From positions 1 to 61,579 of the forward strand of contig JAUCSE010000039.1 of assembly GCA_030445275.1 (NCBI GenBank): DNA of 61,579 nt. The letters are read 5' to 3'. Numbering within the stretch: the first letter of the stretch is position 1; each line of letters begins with the position of its first letter. A program made the position numbers and the translations under genes. The notes below the pieces were generated by a model. That model was not told the DNA's origin. It saw only the letters and a program-made list of their open reading frames with translations, and made no database searches. This document shows, in pieces, positions 18,281 to 27,405 of this stretch. The DNA is from Mucilaginibacter sp. (GTDB lineage: Bacteria > Bacteroidota > Bacteroidia > Sphingobacteriales > Sphingobacteriaceae).

Positions 18281-20328
18281 TTTTGTTTGTTTTTAGATTT
18301 CAAGTAATTATATATTTCTATTTGCGCCCGGTGAGCCTCGGCCGAGTGAGTTTTATGATATTTATTGTTGTTGTGACTGTTTATTTCACGAGCCTTGGTA
18401 TTATCGTGCAATTGAATATTAATGATGTCTTTAATTTCCTTGTGCAATTGCTCATTATACACCGGGAAACCCACTTCAATCCGGTTATCAATATTACGGG
18501 TCATAAAATCGGCCGATGTTAAATACAGCAATTCATTACCTCCGTTACAGTAAATGTGCACCCGGGCATGTTCCAGGTATTTATCAACTATACTTATTAC
18601 CTCTATATTTTCGCTATACCCCTTTTCGCCGGGAATCAAACAGCACATCCCACGTATAATCATTTTTATTTTTACACCGGCATTGCTGGCCTGGTATAGT
18701 TTATTGATCAAACTTTCATCGGCAAGGCTGTTCATTTTCAATATCATGTAAGCCTGTTTTCCTGCCTTTGCGTTCTTTATCTCGTTATCAATCAGTTTAT
18801 AAATGGCAGGCCTTGAATCAATTGGTGATACAATCAGATTTTTCAATCCTTTGGGTAAAGTATTCTTGTATAAGGCTCTAAAAACTACTACCAGGTCATC
18901 AGTGATTCTTTTATCAGCTGTAAATAAGGTATGATCGGCGTATATTTTAGCCGTTTTTTCGTTGAAGTTCCCGGTCGACAAGCAAGCATAGTGAACTGGT
19001 TTCCGCTTTTCAATACGGGTAACCAGGCATATTTTAGAGTGTACTTTGTAACCGGCCACTCCATAAAGTACGTTCACACCCTCTTCTTCAAGCCTGTTGC
19101 TCCAGAATATATTATTCTGTTCATCAAAACGGGCCCTGAGCTCAACCAGGCAGTTTACTTTTTTGCCATTTTTTGCAGCGTTGATTAATGCATGTATCAC
19201 CATGGAATTCTCGGCAAGACGATAAACAGCTATACTAATTTCCTTAACTTTTGGATCAATGGCAGCCTCGCGTAAAAAGTGAATAATATAATCAAATGAC
19301 TGGTATGGAGCACTCACCAGATAATCGCGCTTGGCGATCAATCCAATCAAACTTTTACCAAACGACAGATCCTCAACCGGCAATGGAGGGTATTTACTAT
19401 ATTCCAGCTCGGGCCGGCCAACATTGGGAAACGAAATGAAATTTTTAAAATTATGATACCTGTTACCTGGTATCAGGCTTTCGCCATGCAAACCCATTTT
19501 GCTCACCAGGTACTTTAACATATCCATGGGCATATCGGTATCATACAATAAACGCATGGGTTTACCTTTTTTGCGTTTTTGCAGGCTTTTCGATAGCGAG
19601 TCAATAAACTTATCGCTCACTTCTTTATCCAAATCAAGCTCGGCATCGCGGGTAAGCTGCAGCGAATAGGCCTCAATACTGTCATGGTTAAAAATGAAAA
19701 AGATATCCTCCAAACTATACCTGATGATATCATCTAACAGGATAATAAACTTCAGATTATTGGTTTCGGGCAGTACAATAAACCTCGACAGGTTATCTGG
19801 AAATTCGATCAAAGCGAACCTTGATTTTTTATTTTTAGTGAGCTTTACAAAAAAGTAAATGGCCCTATCGCGCAGTTCGGGTAAAGGCAAATTGTCATCA
19901 AGCATGATGGGCACCAGCGTAGTTAGCAATTTTTCCCTAAAATAGTTTTTAACAAACGCACCGCGCGAAACGTTGAGCTGTTTATCATTCAGTAAAAATA
20001 TCTTCTCTTCGGCAAGTTCCTTAACTATGATATTCTCATACAGGTTATTAAACTTACGCTCCTGCCTTACCACAATATTCTTGATCTGGTTCAGTATCTT
20101 TTTTGGATTATATCCCAGTATTTCTTTTGATTTTTCGTTCAAATTGGCCAACCGGCTCAGGGTTGCTACCCTTACCCGGTAAAACTCATCAAGGTTGGAT
20201 GAAAATATGGCTAAAAACTTTACCCGTTCAATTAATGGGACGGTTGGGTCGGCAGCTTCCTGCAAAACCCTGTCGTTAAAATATAGCCAACTTATCTCTC
20301 TGTTTATTAGGGGCACCTGTTTATCCAT
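18277..20328 (-). CDS. ppk1: Polyphosphate kinase 1
   Basis: 683 aa from ATG 20328 (MDKQVPLINREISWLYFNDR); the frame opens at a GTG at 20352, but the ATG has AGAGGG eight bases before it and the usual family beginning. It polymerises the gamma phosphate of ATP into polyphosphate and works in reverse. Two phospholipase-D-like domains carry the His residues: KVHSKICLVTR with STGNFNEKTAKIYADHT, and YLEHARVHIYCNG. It forms an operon with ppx. Confidence 0.93.
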   Translation of the reverse strand: MDKQVPLINREISWLYFNDRVLQEAADPTVPLIERVKFLAIFSSNLDEFYRVRVATLSRLANLNEKSKEILGYNPKKILNQIKNIVVRQERKFNNLYENIIVKELAEEKIFLLNDKQLNVSRGAFVKNYFREKLLTTLVPIMLDDNLPLPELRDRAIYFFVKLTKNKKSRFALIEFPDNLSRFIVLPETNNLKFIILLDDIIRYSLEDIFFIFNHDSIEAYSLQLTRDAELDLDKEVSDKFIDSLSKSLQKRKKGKPMRLLYDTDMPMDMLKYLVSKMGLHGESLIPGNRYHNFKNFISFPNVGRPELEYSKYPPLPVEDLSFGKSLIGLIAKRDYLVSAPYQSFDYIIHFLREAAIDPKVKEISIAVYRLAENSMVIHALINAAKNGKKVNCLVELRARFDEQNNIFWSNRLEEEGVNVLYGVAGYKVHSKICLVTRIEKRKPVHYACLSTGNFNEKTAKIYADHTLFTADKRITDDLVVVFRALYKNTLPKGLKNLIVSPIDSRPAIYKLIDNEIKNAKAGKQAYMILKMNSLADESLINKLYQASNAGVKIKMIIRGMCCLIPGEKGYSENIEVISIVDKYLEHARVHIYCNGGNELLYLTSADFMTRNIDNRIEVGFPVYNEQLHKEIKDIINIQLHDNTKAREINSHNNNKYHKTHSAEAHRAQIEIYNYLKSKNKQN

Positions 20329-20442
20329 ATAAATTGCCCTCTTGGGGCTCACTTTTACAAAACTGCTTATTTATTTGTTAACTTAATATTAACTCATTAG
20401 CATTAAACGAGTTTTTATTCATTATTATTTATTACGTTATGT

Positions 20443-20562
20443 AAACAAATTAGTTTAACAGTGCAGCCTCACCCTGCCCTCTCCAAGGAAGAGAGTTCAA
20501 AAGAGCGAAGTTAAAGTCCTCTCCTTTGGAGGGCTAAATAGTTAAAACAAATTAGTTTAACA
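20443..20562. mobile_element. TAGCCTCACC palindromic mini-element with 18-bp flanking duplication, copy 1
   Basis: The element (20461-20544) carries CAGCCTCACCCTGCCCTCTC at one end and inverted CCTCTCCTTTGGAGGGCTAA at the other, with GAAGTTAAAGTCC words between. It is bounded by an exact 18-bp direct repeat, AAACAAATTAGTTTAACA, at 20443-20460 and 20545-20562, which looks like a target-site duplication. Related copies, in the opposite orientation, are at 26365-26459 and 42090-42176. It codes for nothing. It lies in the divergent gap between ppk and yajQ. Confidence 0.75.
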
Positions 20563-20620
20563 AGCTGTATAATGTTTGCAATACATTAGTTTTGTAAACA
20601 TTTAATAAACTCATTTACTT

Positions 20621-21112
20621 ATGCCAACATTTGATATAGTAAGCAAGATAGACGGACAAACCCTTGATAACGCTATCAATACTGCAAAAAAGGAAATACT
20701 GAACCGTTATGATTTTAACGATTCAAAAAGCACCATTGACCTTGATAAAAAAACCAACGAGATAACCATTGTTACCGAAAACGACATGCGTTTAAAAGCC
20801 ATACAGGACTCTATTATTGGCCGTATGGTAAAACAGCAACTTGATTCCAACGCTTTAGATTTTGGAAAAGAGCAATATGCATCGGGCAATATGATACGTA
20901 AGGAGATCAAAGTAAAAGAAGGCATTGACAAGGAAGCTGCTAAAAAGATTGTTAAAAAGATAAAAGACAGCGGCTTGAAAGTACAGGCTTCCATTATGGA
21001 CGATCAGGTACGTGTTCAGGGTAAAAAGATTGATGATCTGCAAGCAGTGATCAGCCTGTGCCGCGGCGAGAACTTTGGCCAGCCATTGCAGTATATTAAC
21101 ATGAGGGATTAA
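20621..21112 (+). CDS. yajQ: YajQ family nucleotide-binding protein (UPF0234)
   Basis: 163 aa, full length. The start MPTFDIVSKIDGQTLDNAIN and the end VISLCRGENFGQPLQYINMR are typical of the family, with two ferredoxin-like halves. YajQ proteins bind nucleotides (cyclic di-GMP in some species) and tRNA, and a homologue acts with a transcription factor in Xanthomonas. The role here is unknown. It is a single gene facing bioB across a repeat element and a strong terminator. Confidence 0.93.
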   Translation: MPTFDIVSKIDGQTLDNAINTAKKEILNRYDFNDSKSTIDLDKKTNEITIVTENDMRLKAIQDSIIGRMVKQQLDSNALDFGKEQYASGNMIRKEIKVKEGIDKEAAKKIVKKIKDSGLKVQASIMDDQVRVQGKKIDDLQAVISLCRGENFGQPLQYINMRD

Positions 21113-21140
21113 TTGCATACGTCCTCTACCATAATAAAAT

Positions 21141-21240
21141 ATGTCATTGCGAGGAACGAAGCAATCTCATCAGGACAGGATGACTGCTTGGCATGCCCAA
21201 TTTGCAATTGGAGATTGCCGCGCTCCGCTCGCAATGACAT
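21141..21240. repeat. GTCATTGCGAGG-type palindromic element, copy 2
   Basis: 100 bp; ends ATGTCATTGCGAG (21141-21153) and its complement (21228-21240), inner arms GAAGCAATCTC and GAGATTGCCGCGC. It starts 28 bases after the yajQ stop, between convergent genes. Confidence 0.88.
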
Positions 21241-21246
21241 ACGTTT

Positions 21247-21305
21247 TTAAGTATAAAAAAGAAAAGGGGACGCAAATTGCGTCCCCTTTTCTTTTTTATA
21301 CTTAA
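21247..21305. terminator. 59-nt perfect palindrome acting as bidirectional terminator
   Basis: 29-bp arms (21247-21275 and 21277-21305) pair perfectly around a single base at 21276. The GC core is GGGGACGCAA/TTGCGTCCCC; the outer part is A-rich on one side and T-rich on the other, so each strand ends in a T run. It lies between convergent yajQ and bioB. Confidence 0.88.
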
Positions 21306-21315
21306 TAGCAACAGG

Positions 21316-22317
21316 TTACCCTGCTACTTCAACTTCTTTAACCTCGTTAGGGCGACCATTCTTGAATGCCTTACGTGGCGATAAGCCCAGCAATTCAAAC
21401 ATAGCCATATCGCTGTCAAATGACGGGTTTGGTGTGGTTAACAACTTCTCTCCTGCGAAAATTGAATTAGCGCCGGCCATAAAGCAAAATGCCTGCTCAA
21501 CCACACTCATCTCGGTACGGCCTGCGGATAACCTTACCACTGTTTTAGGCATAATGATACGGGTAGTAGCTATCATGCGCACCATATCCCAAACAGATAC
21601 CCTTGGCTGATCGGCCAGCGGGGTTCCCTGAACAGGTACCAGTGCATTGATCGGCACTGATTCCGGGTGCTTAGGTAGGTTTGATAATGTTTTCAGCATG
21701 GAGATACGGTCTGCAACCGTTTCTCCTAAACCAATGATACCGCCACTGCATACAGTTATCTTTGCTTTACGCACATGCTCCAGCGTTTGCAGGCGCTCGT
21801 CATAAGTACGGGTGGTTATAATACGCTTATAATCCTCTTCAGAGGTATCCAGGTTATGATTGTAGGCATACAGACCTGCATCAGCTAATCGTTGCGCCTG
21901 GCTCTCGGTAAGCATTCCCAGGGTACAGCAAACTTCCATATCCAGGCTGTTAACCGCTTTCACCATATCTATTACCTTATCAAAGTCGCGGTTATCGCGA
22001 ACCTCGCGCCATGCAGCACCCATGCAAAGCCTGGAAGCACCACCGGCTTTCGCTTTTTCAGCGGCGGCAATAACTTCATCCTTTGGCATTATAGCATGTA
22101 CATTAACACCTGTATTGTAACGGGCAGCCTGCGGGCAATAAGCACAATCTTCAGAGCAACCACCGGTTTTTATAGAGATCAGTGAGCTGATCTGCACTTC
22201 GGAGTAATCCTTGTTTTCGCGATGGATGGTAGCAGCCTTGTAAACAAGGTCAAGCAATGGGGTATGGTATATTTCAGCTATTTCTTCTTTTGTCCAGTTG
22301 TATCTTACCTCAGTCAT
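21316..22317 (-). CDS. bioB: Biotin synthase
   Basis: 333 aa radical-SAM enzyme that inserts sulfur into dethiobiotin. The cluster motif CSEDCAYC is at about residues 54-61 (GGCSEDCAYCPQAARYNTGV), with MGAAWREVRDNRDF and YNHNLDTSEEDY following. It is last in the ribD-EamA-yigZ-mgtE-bioB minus run, 26 bp after mgtE. Other biotin genes are not in the window. Confidence 0.95.
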   Translation of the reverse strand: MTEVRYNWTKEEIAEIYHTPLLDLVYKAATIHRENKDYSEVQISSLISIKTGGCSEDCAYCPQAARYNTGVNVHAIMPKDEVIAAAEKAKAGGASRLCMGAAWREVRDNRDFDKVIDMVKAVNSLDMEVCCTLGMLTESQAQRLADAGLYAYNHNLDTSEEDYKRIITTRTYDERLQTLEHVRKAKITVCSGGIIGLGETVADRISMLKTLSNLPKHPESVPINALVPVQGTPLADQPRVSVWDMVRMIATTRIIMPKTVVRLSAGRTEMSVVEQAFCFMAGANSIFAGEKLLTTPNPSFDSDMAMFELLGLSPRKAFKNGRPNEVKEVEVAG

Positions 22318-22343
22318 TCTGTTCTAATTTTGATGGTTCAAAT

Positions 22344-23693
22344 TTATAATAAAAGTTTAGATGCAAGCCAAAGCGGCAGCAAAAAGCCTATACAATCAGT
22401 AAATGTTGTAATAATGATGGATGATGCCACTGCCGGATCGATCCCTACTCTTTTCAATATCAGGGGTATACCCGCACCTGTTAAACCTGCAACAATTAAA
22501 TTACCGGTCATGGCTAAAAACAAAACCAAGCCAAGCATGGGGTTGGCATCATAAAAAAATGCGAATATCAACACGATCATTCCATTAGCGGCCCCGTTAA
22601 TCATCCCTACCAAAAATTCTTTCAAAACAGTGCGGTATGCTTGCTGATCAGTCAGATCACTCAATGAAATACGCCGTACGGTTACAGCAAGGGCCTGTGT
22701 AGCTGCGTTGCCACCCATACCACCAATGATGGTCATGTAGGCTACAATAATGGGCAATTTTTCTGCAATATTACTAAAATGTCTGATAACGGCTGCGGCT
22801 AAAAACGCGGTACCCAGATTGATCACTAGCCAGGGTAAACGGCTTTTTACCGCGTCCTGCCAGTTACCACTCAATTCCTCATCTTCAGATACACCAGATA
22901 TTTTCAATATATCCTCGGTGTTTTCCTCCTCCATTACGTCGATGATATCATCAACCGTAACACGGCCCAACAATTTCATATTACCATCAACAACCGGGAT
23001 ACTGGTTAGGTTATACTGCGATATTAAACGGGCAACCTCTTCCTGGTCAACATCGGCTTTTACATATACAAAGTTGGTTTGCACCAGATCGCTTACCTGT
23101 GCATCAGCCTTTGCCTTAATAATTGTTTTTACAGATAATATGCCTTTCAGGATGTCGTGATCATCAACCACATAAATGGTATATAGCTCCTCCATCTCCT
23201 CTGATTGATGAATAATGGCATCGAGCGCACCTTTCTTATCAAGATTAATATTTACCCTGATAATTTCGGAGTTCATTAAACCACCCGCAGTATCCTCATC
23301 ATAACTTAATAGGGCGCGGATGCTGCTGGCATCTTCCTGGTCAATACCCTTTAATATTTCGTGTTGCTGCTCTTCGTCAAGCTGCGAAATAATATCGGTT
23401 GCATCATCATAATCCAATTCTTCAACAATCTCTGATCTTTTTTCGGGATGCAGGTTAACCAACAGTTCTTCCGGGTGATGCTCCTCATCCATTTCAGAAA
23501 TTACCTCTGATGCAATATCAGTGGGCAAAATGTTGATGATCCGTTCCTTGGCCTCCTGCGGAAGTTTTTCGAATAGTATAGCAATCTCAGAGGCGTGGTA
23601 TCCCTGCAGAACTTTCTCTAACTCAACATCATCGCTTTCTAAAGCGGCCTTAATGCGGAGCAGATCTGTTTTATCGATTTCAAAAGATTGCAT
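22344..23693 (-). CDS. mgtE: Magnesium transporter MgtE
   Basis: 449 aa. A charged N-terminal helical domain of about 130 residues and two CBS domains (about 135-255) come before a five-helix channel (VAYMTIIGGMGGNAATQALA). It is a Mg2+-gated Mg2+ channel in the inner membrane. A second Mg2+ transporter gene, corA, lies at 34677. No Mg2+ riboswitch is visible in the 73-bp gap before it. Confidence 0.93.
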   Translation of the reverse strand: MQSFEIDKTDLLRIKAALESDDVELEKVLQGYHASEIAILFEKLPQEAKERIINILPTDIASEVISEMDEEHHPEELLVNLHPEKRSEIVEELDYDDATDIISQLDEEQQHEILKGIDQEDASSIRALLSYDEDTAGGLMNSEIIRVNINLDKKGALDAIIHQSEEMEELYTIYVVDDHDILKGILSVKTIIKAKADAQVSDLVQTNFVYVKADVDQEEVARLISQYNLTSIPVVDGNMKLLGRVTVDDIIDVMEEENTEDILKISGVSEDEELSGNWQDAVKSRLPWLVINLGTAFLAAAVIRHFSNIAEKLPIIVAYMTIIGGMGGNAATQALAVTVRRISLSDLTDQQAYRTVLKEFLVGMINGAANGMIVLIFAFFYDANPMLGLVLFLAMTGNLIVAGLTGAGIPLILKRVGIDPAVASSIIITTFTDCIGFLLPLWLASKLLL

Positions 23694-23766
23694 ATGCGAC
23701 TAAAATAGTCATTTTATGCAGTAAACAGGGAATAAAAAAGGGTATTAATTAATCAGCAATTAACGA

Positions 23767-24381
23767 TTACAAGCTATGATCATATTTGGCAGTAACACCA
23801 CTTACCTTACTTATTTTCATCAGGATTTGCTCAACCTGGGTTTTACGGATAGATACCTGAACACTACAATCATTGTCAAATTGCTGGTTGAGGATAGTTA
23901 AATTATCATCTTTTATAATGCGCATTACATCATTCATCTGCAGATAATCAAACTTAACGGTATAAATATCATTAACTGTTTTATGAATGATTACCGCCTG
24001 GTTAAGCGCCTCATCAGTAGCTACTTTATACGCATTAATTAAACCAGGCACGCCTAGTAGCGTACCGCCAAAATAACGTACCACAACTACCAGAATATTG
24101 GTCAAGTCGCGGGATAGTAAGGTATTCAGTATGGGGCGACCGGCAGTACCCGATGGTTCCCCATCGTCATTGACGCGAAAGACCGATCGGTCTATACTTA
24201 AACGCATACCCCAGCAATGATGATTTGCCTTTGGATGTTCTGCTTTTAGTTGAGCAACAATGCCCTTAATGTCATGCTCCGAATTTATAGGATAAGCATA
24301 GCCCAGGAATTTACTACCGCGATCACGGAATATACTTTCGGTAGGTTTCTCTATGGTTTTATAAGTATCGTCAAAAAGCAT
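23767..24381 (-). CDS. yigZ: YigZ/IMPACT family protein (UPF0029)
   Basis: 204 aa. The N-terminal UPF0029 domain has the family marks GSKFLGYAYPI, HHCWGMRL, NDDGEPSGTAGRPIL and VVRYFGGTLLGVPGLINAY; the C-terminal half is DUF1949-like. Eukaryotic IMPACT regulates Gcn2; the bacterial role is not established. It is separated by 9 bp from the EamA gene upstream, so it is co-transcribed. Confidence 0.9.
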   Translation of the reverse strand: MLFDDTYKTIEKPTESIFRDRGSKFLGYAYPINSEHDIKGIVAQLKAEHPKANHHCWGMRLSIDRSVFRVNDDGEPSGTAGRPILNTLLSRDLTNILVVVVRYFGGTLLGVPGLINAYKVATDEALNQAVIIHKTVNDIYTVKFDYLQMNDVMRIIKDDNLTILNQQFDNDCSVQVSIRKTQVEQILMKISKVSGVTAKYDHSL

Positions 24382-24390
24382 TAAAACGTA

Positions 24391-25269
24391 TTAAATATGA
24401 AGAAAGCTCAATGTTTGAGGGAAAGAGATAATAACAATAGCCAGTACAGCCACCACAATACCTATTTTATTGAGCAGGCTCAGTTTTTCTTTAAATATAA
24501 ACATCCCAATAAAGGCTCCAACAATGATTACACCGATATTCATGGCCGAAAATACCGTTGATGGACTATTTGATAGCGCCTGGTGCGCTTTTAAGTAAAA
24601 TAATATATTGCCAAAATTTGCCACACCAAGTATCCACCCGATCAAAATATGCGGCCACGAGAAGCGCGTTTTTTTGGTGATAACCTGATAGATCAACGCA
24701 ATCATTGATAAGGTAAACGCCAGTATAAAAATGATAAAGATGGCTGTTGTGAATGGTACATTATTAACCTTGGTTATTTGCTTTAACAGCACATCAATAA
24801 CGCCGAAGCCTAAAAACACGATCAGTAAGTAAAACCATGAACCTTTATTGGCCCGGCTATTCACAGTTTTTTGCCATGGAATGGAGAACATGATGGCTAC
24901 AAATGCCAAAACAATGCCTATAATTTTAACCAGATCCTTAGCCTCGTCAAATAAAAAGAACGCAGCCATTATGGGGATAAATAACGATAAGCGCTGGGCC
25001 ACATCCGTACGCACAATTCCAGCCAACCTAACCGACGATGCCATAATTACAAACAACGAAGGAAACAATATTCCCAATGCCAGATAATTGTAAATGGGCG
25101 CTCCGGCTAAGTTTGATAATTGCGGTTTAAAAAATATCCATGTGAGCAGTATAGCCATCGAATAGTTCCAGGTGATGGCCTGGAATACATCAATATGGTA
25201 GCGCTTGGCCAATTTTAATAAAACAGAAACTACAACACTGCAGCAGATACTTAAAAAAACGTACAACAT
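24391..25269 (-). CDS. EamA/DMT-superfamily transporter
   Basis: 292 aa with ten predicted membrane helices in two related halves, the drug/metabolite transporter layout. The start codon overlaps the ribD stop in TAATG, so translation is probably coupled to ribD. Beside a riboflavin gene it might move a flavin or a related metabolite, but DMT proteins are too diverse for a substrate call. Confidence 0.82.
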   Translation of the reverse strand: MLYVFLSICCSVVVSVLLKLAKRYHIDVFQAITWNYSMAILLTWIFFKPQLSNLAGAPIYNYLALGILFPSLFVIMASSVRLAGIVRTDVAQRLSLFIPIMAAFFLFDEAKDLVKIIGIVLAFVAIMFSIPWQKTVNSRANKGSWFYLLIVFLGFGVIDVLLKQITKVNNVPFTTAIFIIFILAFTLSMIALIYQVITKKTRFSWPHILIGWILGVANFGNILFYLKAHQALSNSPSTVFSAMNIGVIIVGAFIGMFIFKEKLSLLNKIGIVVAVLAIVIISFPQTLSFLHI

Positions 25270-26324
25270 TATATAATCGGCTTGTTATATACTATTTGAA
25301 GATGGTCATCTCCTACCGGAGATTCCTCTGCAATTATACCAGTTATTTGCGGCGCTTTTATACCATTTTGTAAAACAATTTTCCCGGTAAAGATGCGGGC
25401 CTCATCCCATAACCCTGCTTCAATAAAAGTTTGGAGCGTATGAGCGCCACCTTCTATAATAACGGATTGTATATCCTGCAGGTACAATTGGTATAAAATA
25501 TATTGGGGTACGTAGCGGTCAAAATCTTCCAGGGCTATGTATTTATTTTTCCCATCCAGATCAAATTTAACTTCATTAAATATCAGCGTTTCAACTGATT
25601 GATCAAATATATTCAAGTTTTTATTTAACTCCAATCGTCTGTCAATCACCACCCGTTTTGGCGATTTACCTTCCCAGTAACGAACGTTTAATTGAGGGTT
25701 ATCAATAGCCGCCGTGTTTTTACCCACCAGTACGGCATCTTCCTCACTGCGCCACTTGTGTACCAGCTTACGTGATTGCTCACCGGTTATCCATAACTGG
25801 CTGCTATCAGCAGGTGCAAAGAAGCCGTCATCAGTTTGCGCCCATTTTAGTATGATGTATGGCCTGTGTTTTTGTACACGCGTAAAAAAACGACGATTAA
25901 GCCATTGGCATTCTTTTTCCAATACACCGGTAATCACTTCAATACCGGCAGCTTTTAATTTCTCTATCCCTTTGCCATCAACCAGGTCAAACGGATCGCG
26001 GCAGCCTACCACCACCAGAGGTATCTGGTGTTTGATGATCAAATCGGCACAGGGTGGTGTTTTGCCGTAATGCGCGCAAGGCTCTAATGAAACATATATA
26101 ACAGCTTGTTTTAGCAGTTCGGCAGCATTATCATAGTTACTGGTTACCTGAGCAATGGCATTTACCTCGGCATGGGCCTGACCATATTTATGGTGATAGC
26201 CCTCGCCTATTATCTTGCCATCATGAACTACCACTGCTCCCACCATTGGGTTCGGACTAACCTGCCCGGCGCCCAATTCGGCGAGCTCAATGCAGCGCTG
26301 CATATATTTTTCATGTTTTACCAT
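25269..26324 (-). CDS. ribD: Riboflavin biosynthesis deaminase/reductase RibD
   Basis: 351 aa bifunctional enzyme. The N-terminal deaminase has the zinc motif HAEVNAI with EPCAHYGKTPPC; the C-terminal reductase (about 150-350) includes LKWAQTDDGFF and VIIEGGAHTLQTFIEAGLWDE. It carries out two consecutive steps of riboflavin synthesis. A -7 box ends only 4 bases before its ATG. It is first in the run down to bioB. No FMN riboswitch is seen upstream. Confidence 0.94.
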   Translation of the reverse strand: MVKHEKYMQRCIELAELGAGQVSPNPMVGAVVVHDGKIIGEGYHHKYGQAHAEVNAIAQVTSNYDNAAELLKQAVIYVSLEPCAHYGKTPPCADLIIKHQIPLVVVGCRDPFDLVDGKGIEKLKAAGIEVITGVLEKECQWLNRRFFTRVQKHRPYIILKWAQTDDGFFAPADSSQLWITGEQSRKLVHKWRSEEDAVLVGKNTAAIDNPQLNVRYWEGKSPKRVVIDRRLELNKNLNIFDQSVETLIFNEVKFDLDGKNKYIALEDFDRYVPQYILYQLYLQDIQSVIIEGGAHTLQTFIEAGLWDEARIFTGKIVLQNGIKAPQITGIIAEESPVGDDHLQIVYNKPII

Positions 26325-26328
26325 GCTG

Positions 26329-26336
26329 CAAAAGTA
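26329..26336 (-). promoter_or_regulatory. ribD -7 promoter element
   Basis: TACTTTTG on minus (26336-26329) fits TAnnTTTG and lies 4 bases before the ribD ATG (26324), so the transcript would be leaderless or nearly so. No TTG at the usual distance is seen; upstream lies a duplicated segment. Confidence 0.5.
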
Positions 26337-26344
26337 GCTTTTAT

Positions 26345-26480
26345 GTTACTTTGTTGCATGATTATTTAGCCTCACCTAAACCCTATACAAAAAGAGAGGA
26401 CTTTAACTTCGCTCTCTTTTAAACCCTCTCCTTTGGAGAGGGCAGGGTGAGGCTAAATGGTTACCTTTGTTGCATGATTA
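26345..26480. mobile_element. TAGCCTCACC palindromic mini-element with 20/21-bp flanking duplication, copy 2
   Basis: The element (26365-26459) begins TTTAGCCTCACCTAAACCC and ends GGGCAGGGTGAGGCTAAATG, with GGACTTTAACTTCGCTC words in the middle. It is bounded by direct repeats GTTACTTTGTTGCATGATTA (26345-26364) and the same with one extra C (26460-26480). The right repeat holds the prmC -7 box TACCTTTG (26462-26469) and start codon (26474). The left repeat holds an ATG ATT ATT TAG mini-frame (26358-26369). Confidence 0.78.
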
Positions 26481-27364
26481 CCATTAAGGATGTTTTTGAA
26501 GATTACAGACAGCTGAACAATGTTTATGAAACCCAGGAGATAGAAGCCATTAGCCTGCTGGTTATTAACCACGTAACCCAGCTATCAAAAGCATCCATCA
26601 AAGCATTTCCTGAAAGAGAGCTGAGCAATGAGCAGACTGAAAAGCTAAAAAGTATACTTATCCGCCTAAAAACAGGTGAACCTGTGCAGTATACTTTGGG
26701 TACAACAGAATTTTACGGCCTGCCATTCCGGGTAAATCCGTCTGTACTGATCCCCCGCCCTGAGACTGAGGAACTGGTTGAATGGATCTTATCTGCGATA
26801 GGTGAAAGGCGAAAGGTGAAAGATCAAAGGACTAAACAATTTGCAGACAGCATACTTGATATTGGCACAGGCAGCGGCTGTATTGCCATCAGCCTTAAAA
26901 AGAACCTTCCTGACGCAATGGTTTCAGCCATTGATATATCTGAAAGCGCCTTACAAATAGCCACACAAAATGCCGAATTAAACACGGTAGATGTAAATTT
27001 TATTCATGCTGATATTTTAAACTTGCAAAGTACTCAGAACTCAGAACTCAAAACTTACAACTTAATAATCAGTAATCCACCGTATGTTACTTTGGAGGAT
27101 AAAAAGGAAATGCACAGCAATGTGACCGACTTTGAACCACATAACGCACTATTTGTACCGGAACAAGATCCGCTTATATTTTATAAAGCCATTGCTGATT
27201 TTGCATTGATCAATTTAATACCGGGTGGTTTGTTGTTTTTTGAGATCAATGAGAACTATGGCCAGGAAACAGTTGATTTATTACAGAATAAAGATTTTAG
27301 TAACATTGAGCTGAGGAAAGATATGAGTGGCAGGGACAGAATGGTTAAAGCTATTGTTAAATAG
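26474..27364 (+). CDS. prmC: Release factor glutamine methyltransferase
   Basis: About 296 aa from ATG 26474 (MITIKDVFEDYRQLNNVYET); the frame is open from 26447, but those codons lie in the inserted element and before the -7 box. It methylates the Gln of the GGQ motif in RF1/RF2. SAM-binding DIGTGSGCIAISLKK and catalytic ISNPPYVT are present. A spacer of charged residues (about 117-132, GERRKVKDQRTK) extends one loop. The leader is only about 4 bases. Confidence 0.93.
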   Translation: MITIKDVFEDYRQLNNVYETQEIEAISLLVINHVTQLSKASIKAFPERELSNEQTEKLKSILIRLKTGEPVQYTLGTTEFYGLPFRVNPSVLIPRPETEELVEWILSAIGERRKVKDQRTKQFADSILDIGTGSGCIAISLKKNLPDAMVSAIDISESALQIATQNAELNTVDVNFIHADILNLQSTQNSELKTYNLIISNPPYVTLEDKKEMHSNVTDFEPHNALFVPEQDPLIFYKAIADFALINLIPGGLLFFEINENYGQETVDLLQNKDFSNIELRKDMSGRDRMVKAIVK

Positions 27365-27405
27365 TTTATCCGTGTCTCCCTGGTAGATGCCCTGTTTTTT
27401 AAATT

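Noticed and set aside
20328..20352. GTG start of Ppk at 20352
   Set aside because: ATG 20328 has a purine-rich site at proper distance and gives the usual family N terminus.
22318..26344. Riboswitches for FMN (ribD) or Mg2+ (mgtE)
   Set aside because: The upstream gaps are too short or carry a -7 box right beside the start codon; no conserved riboswitch pattern was seen.
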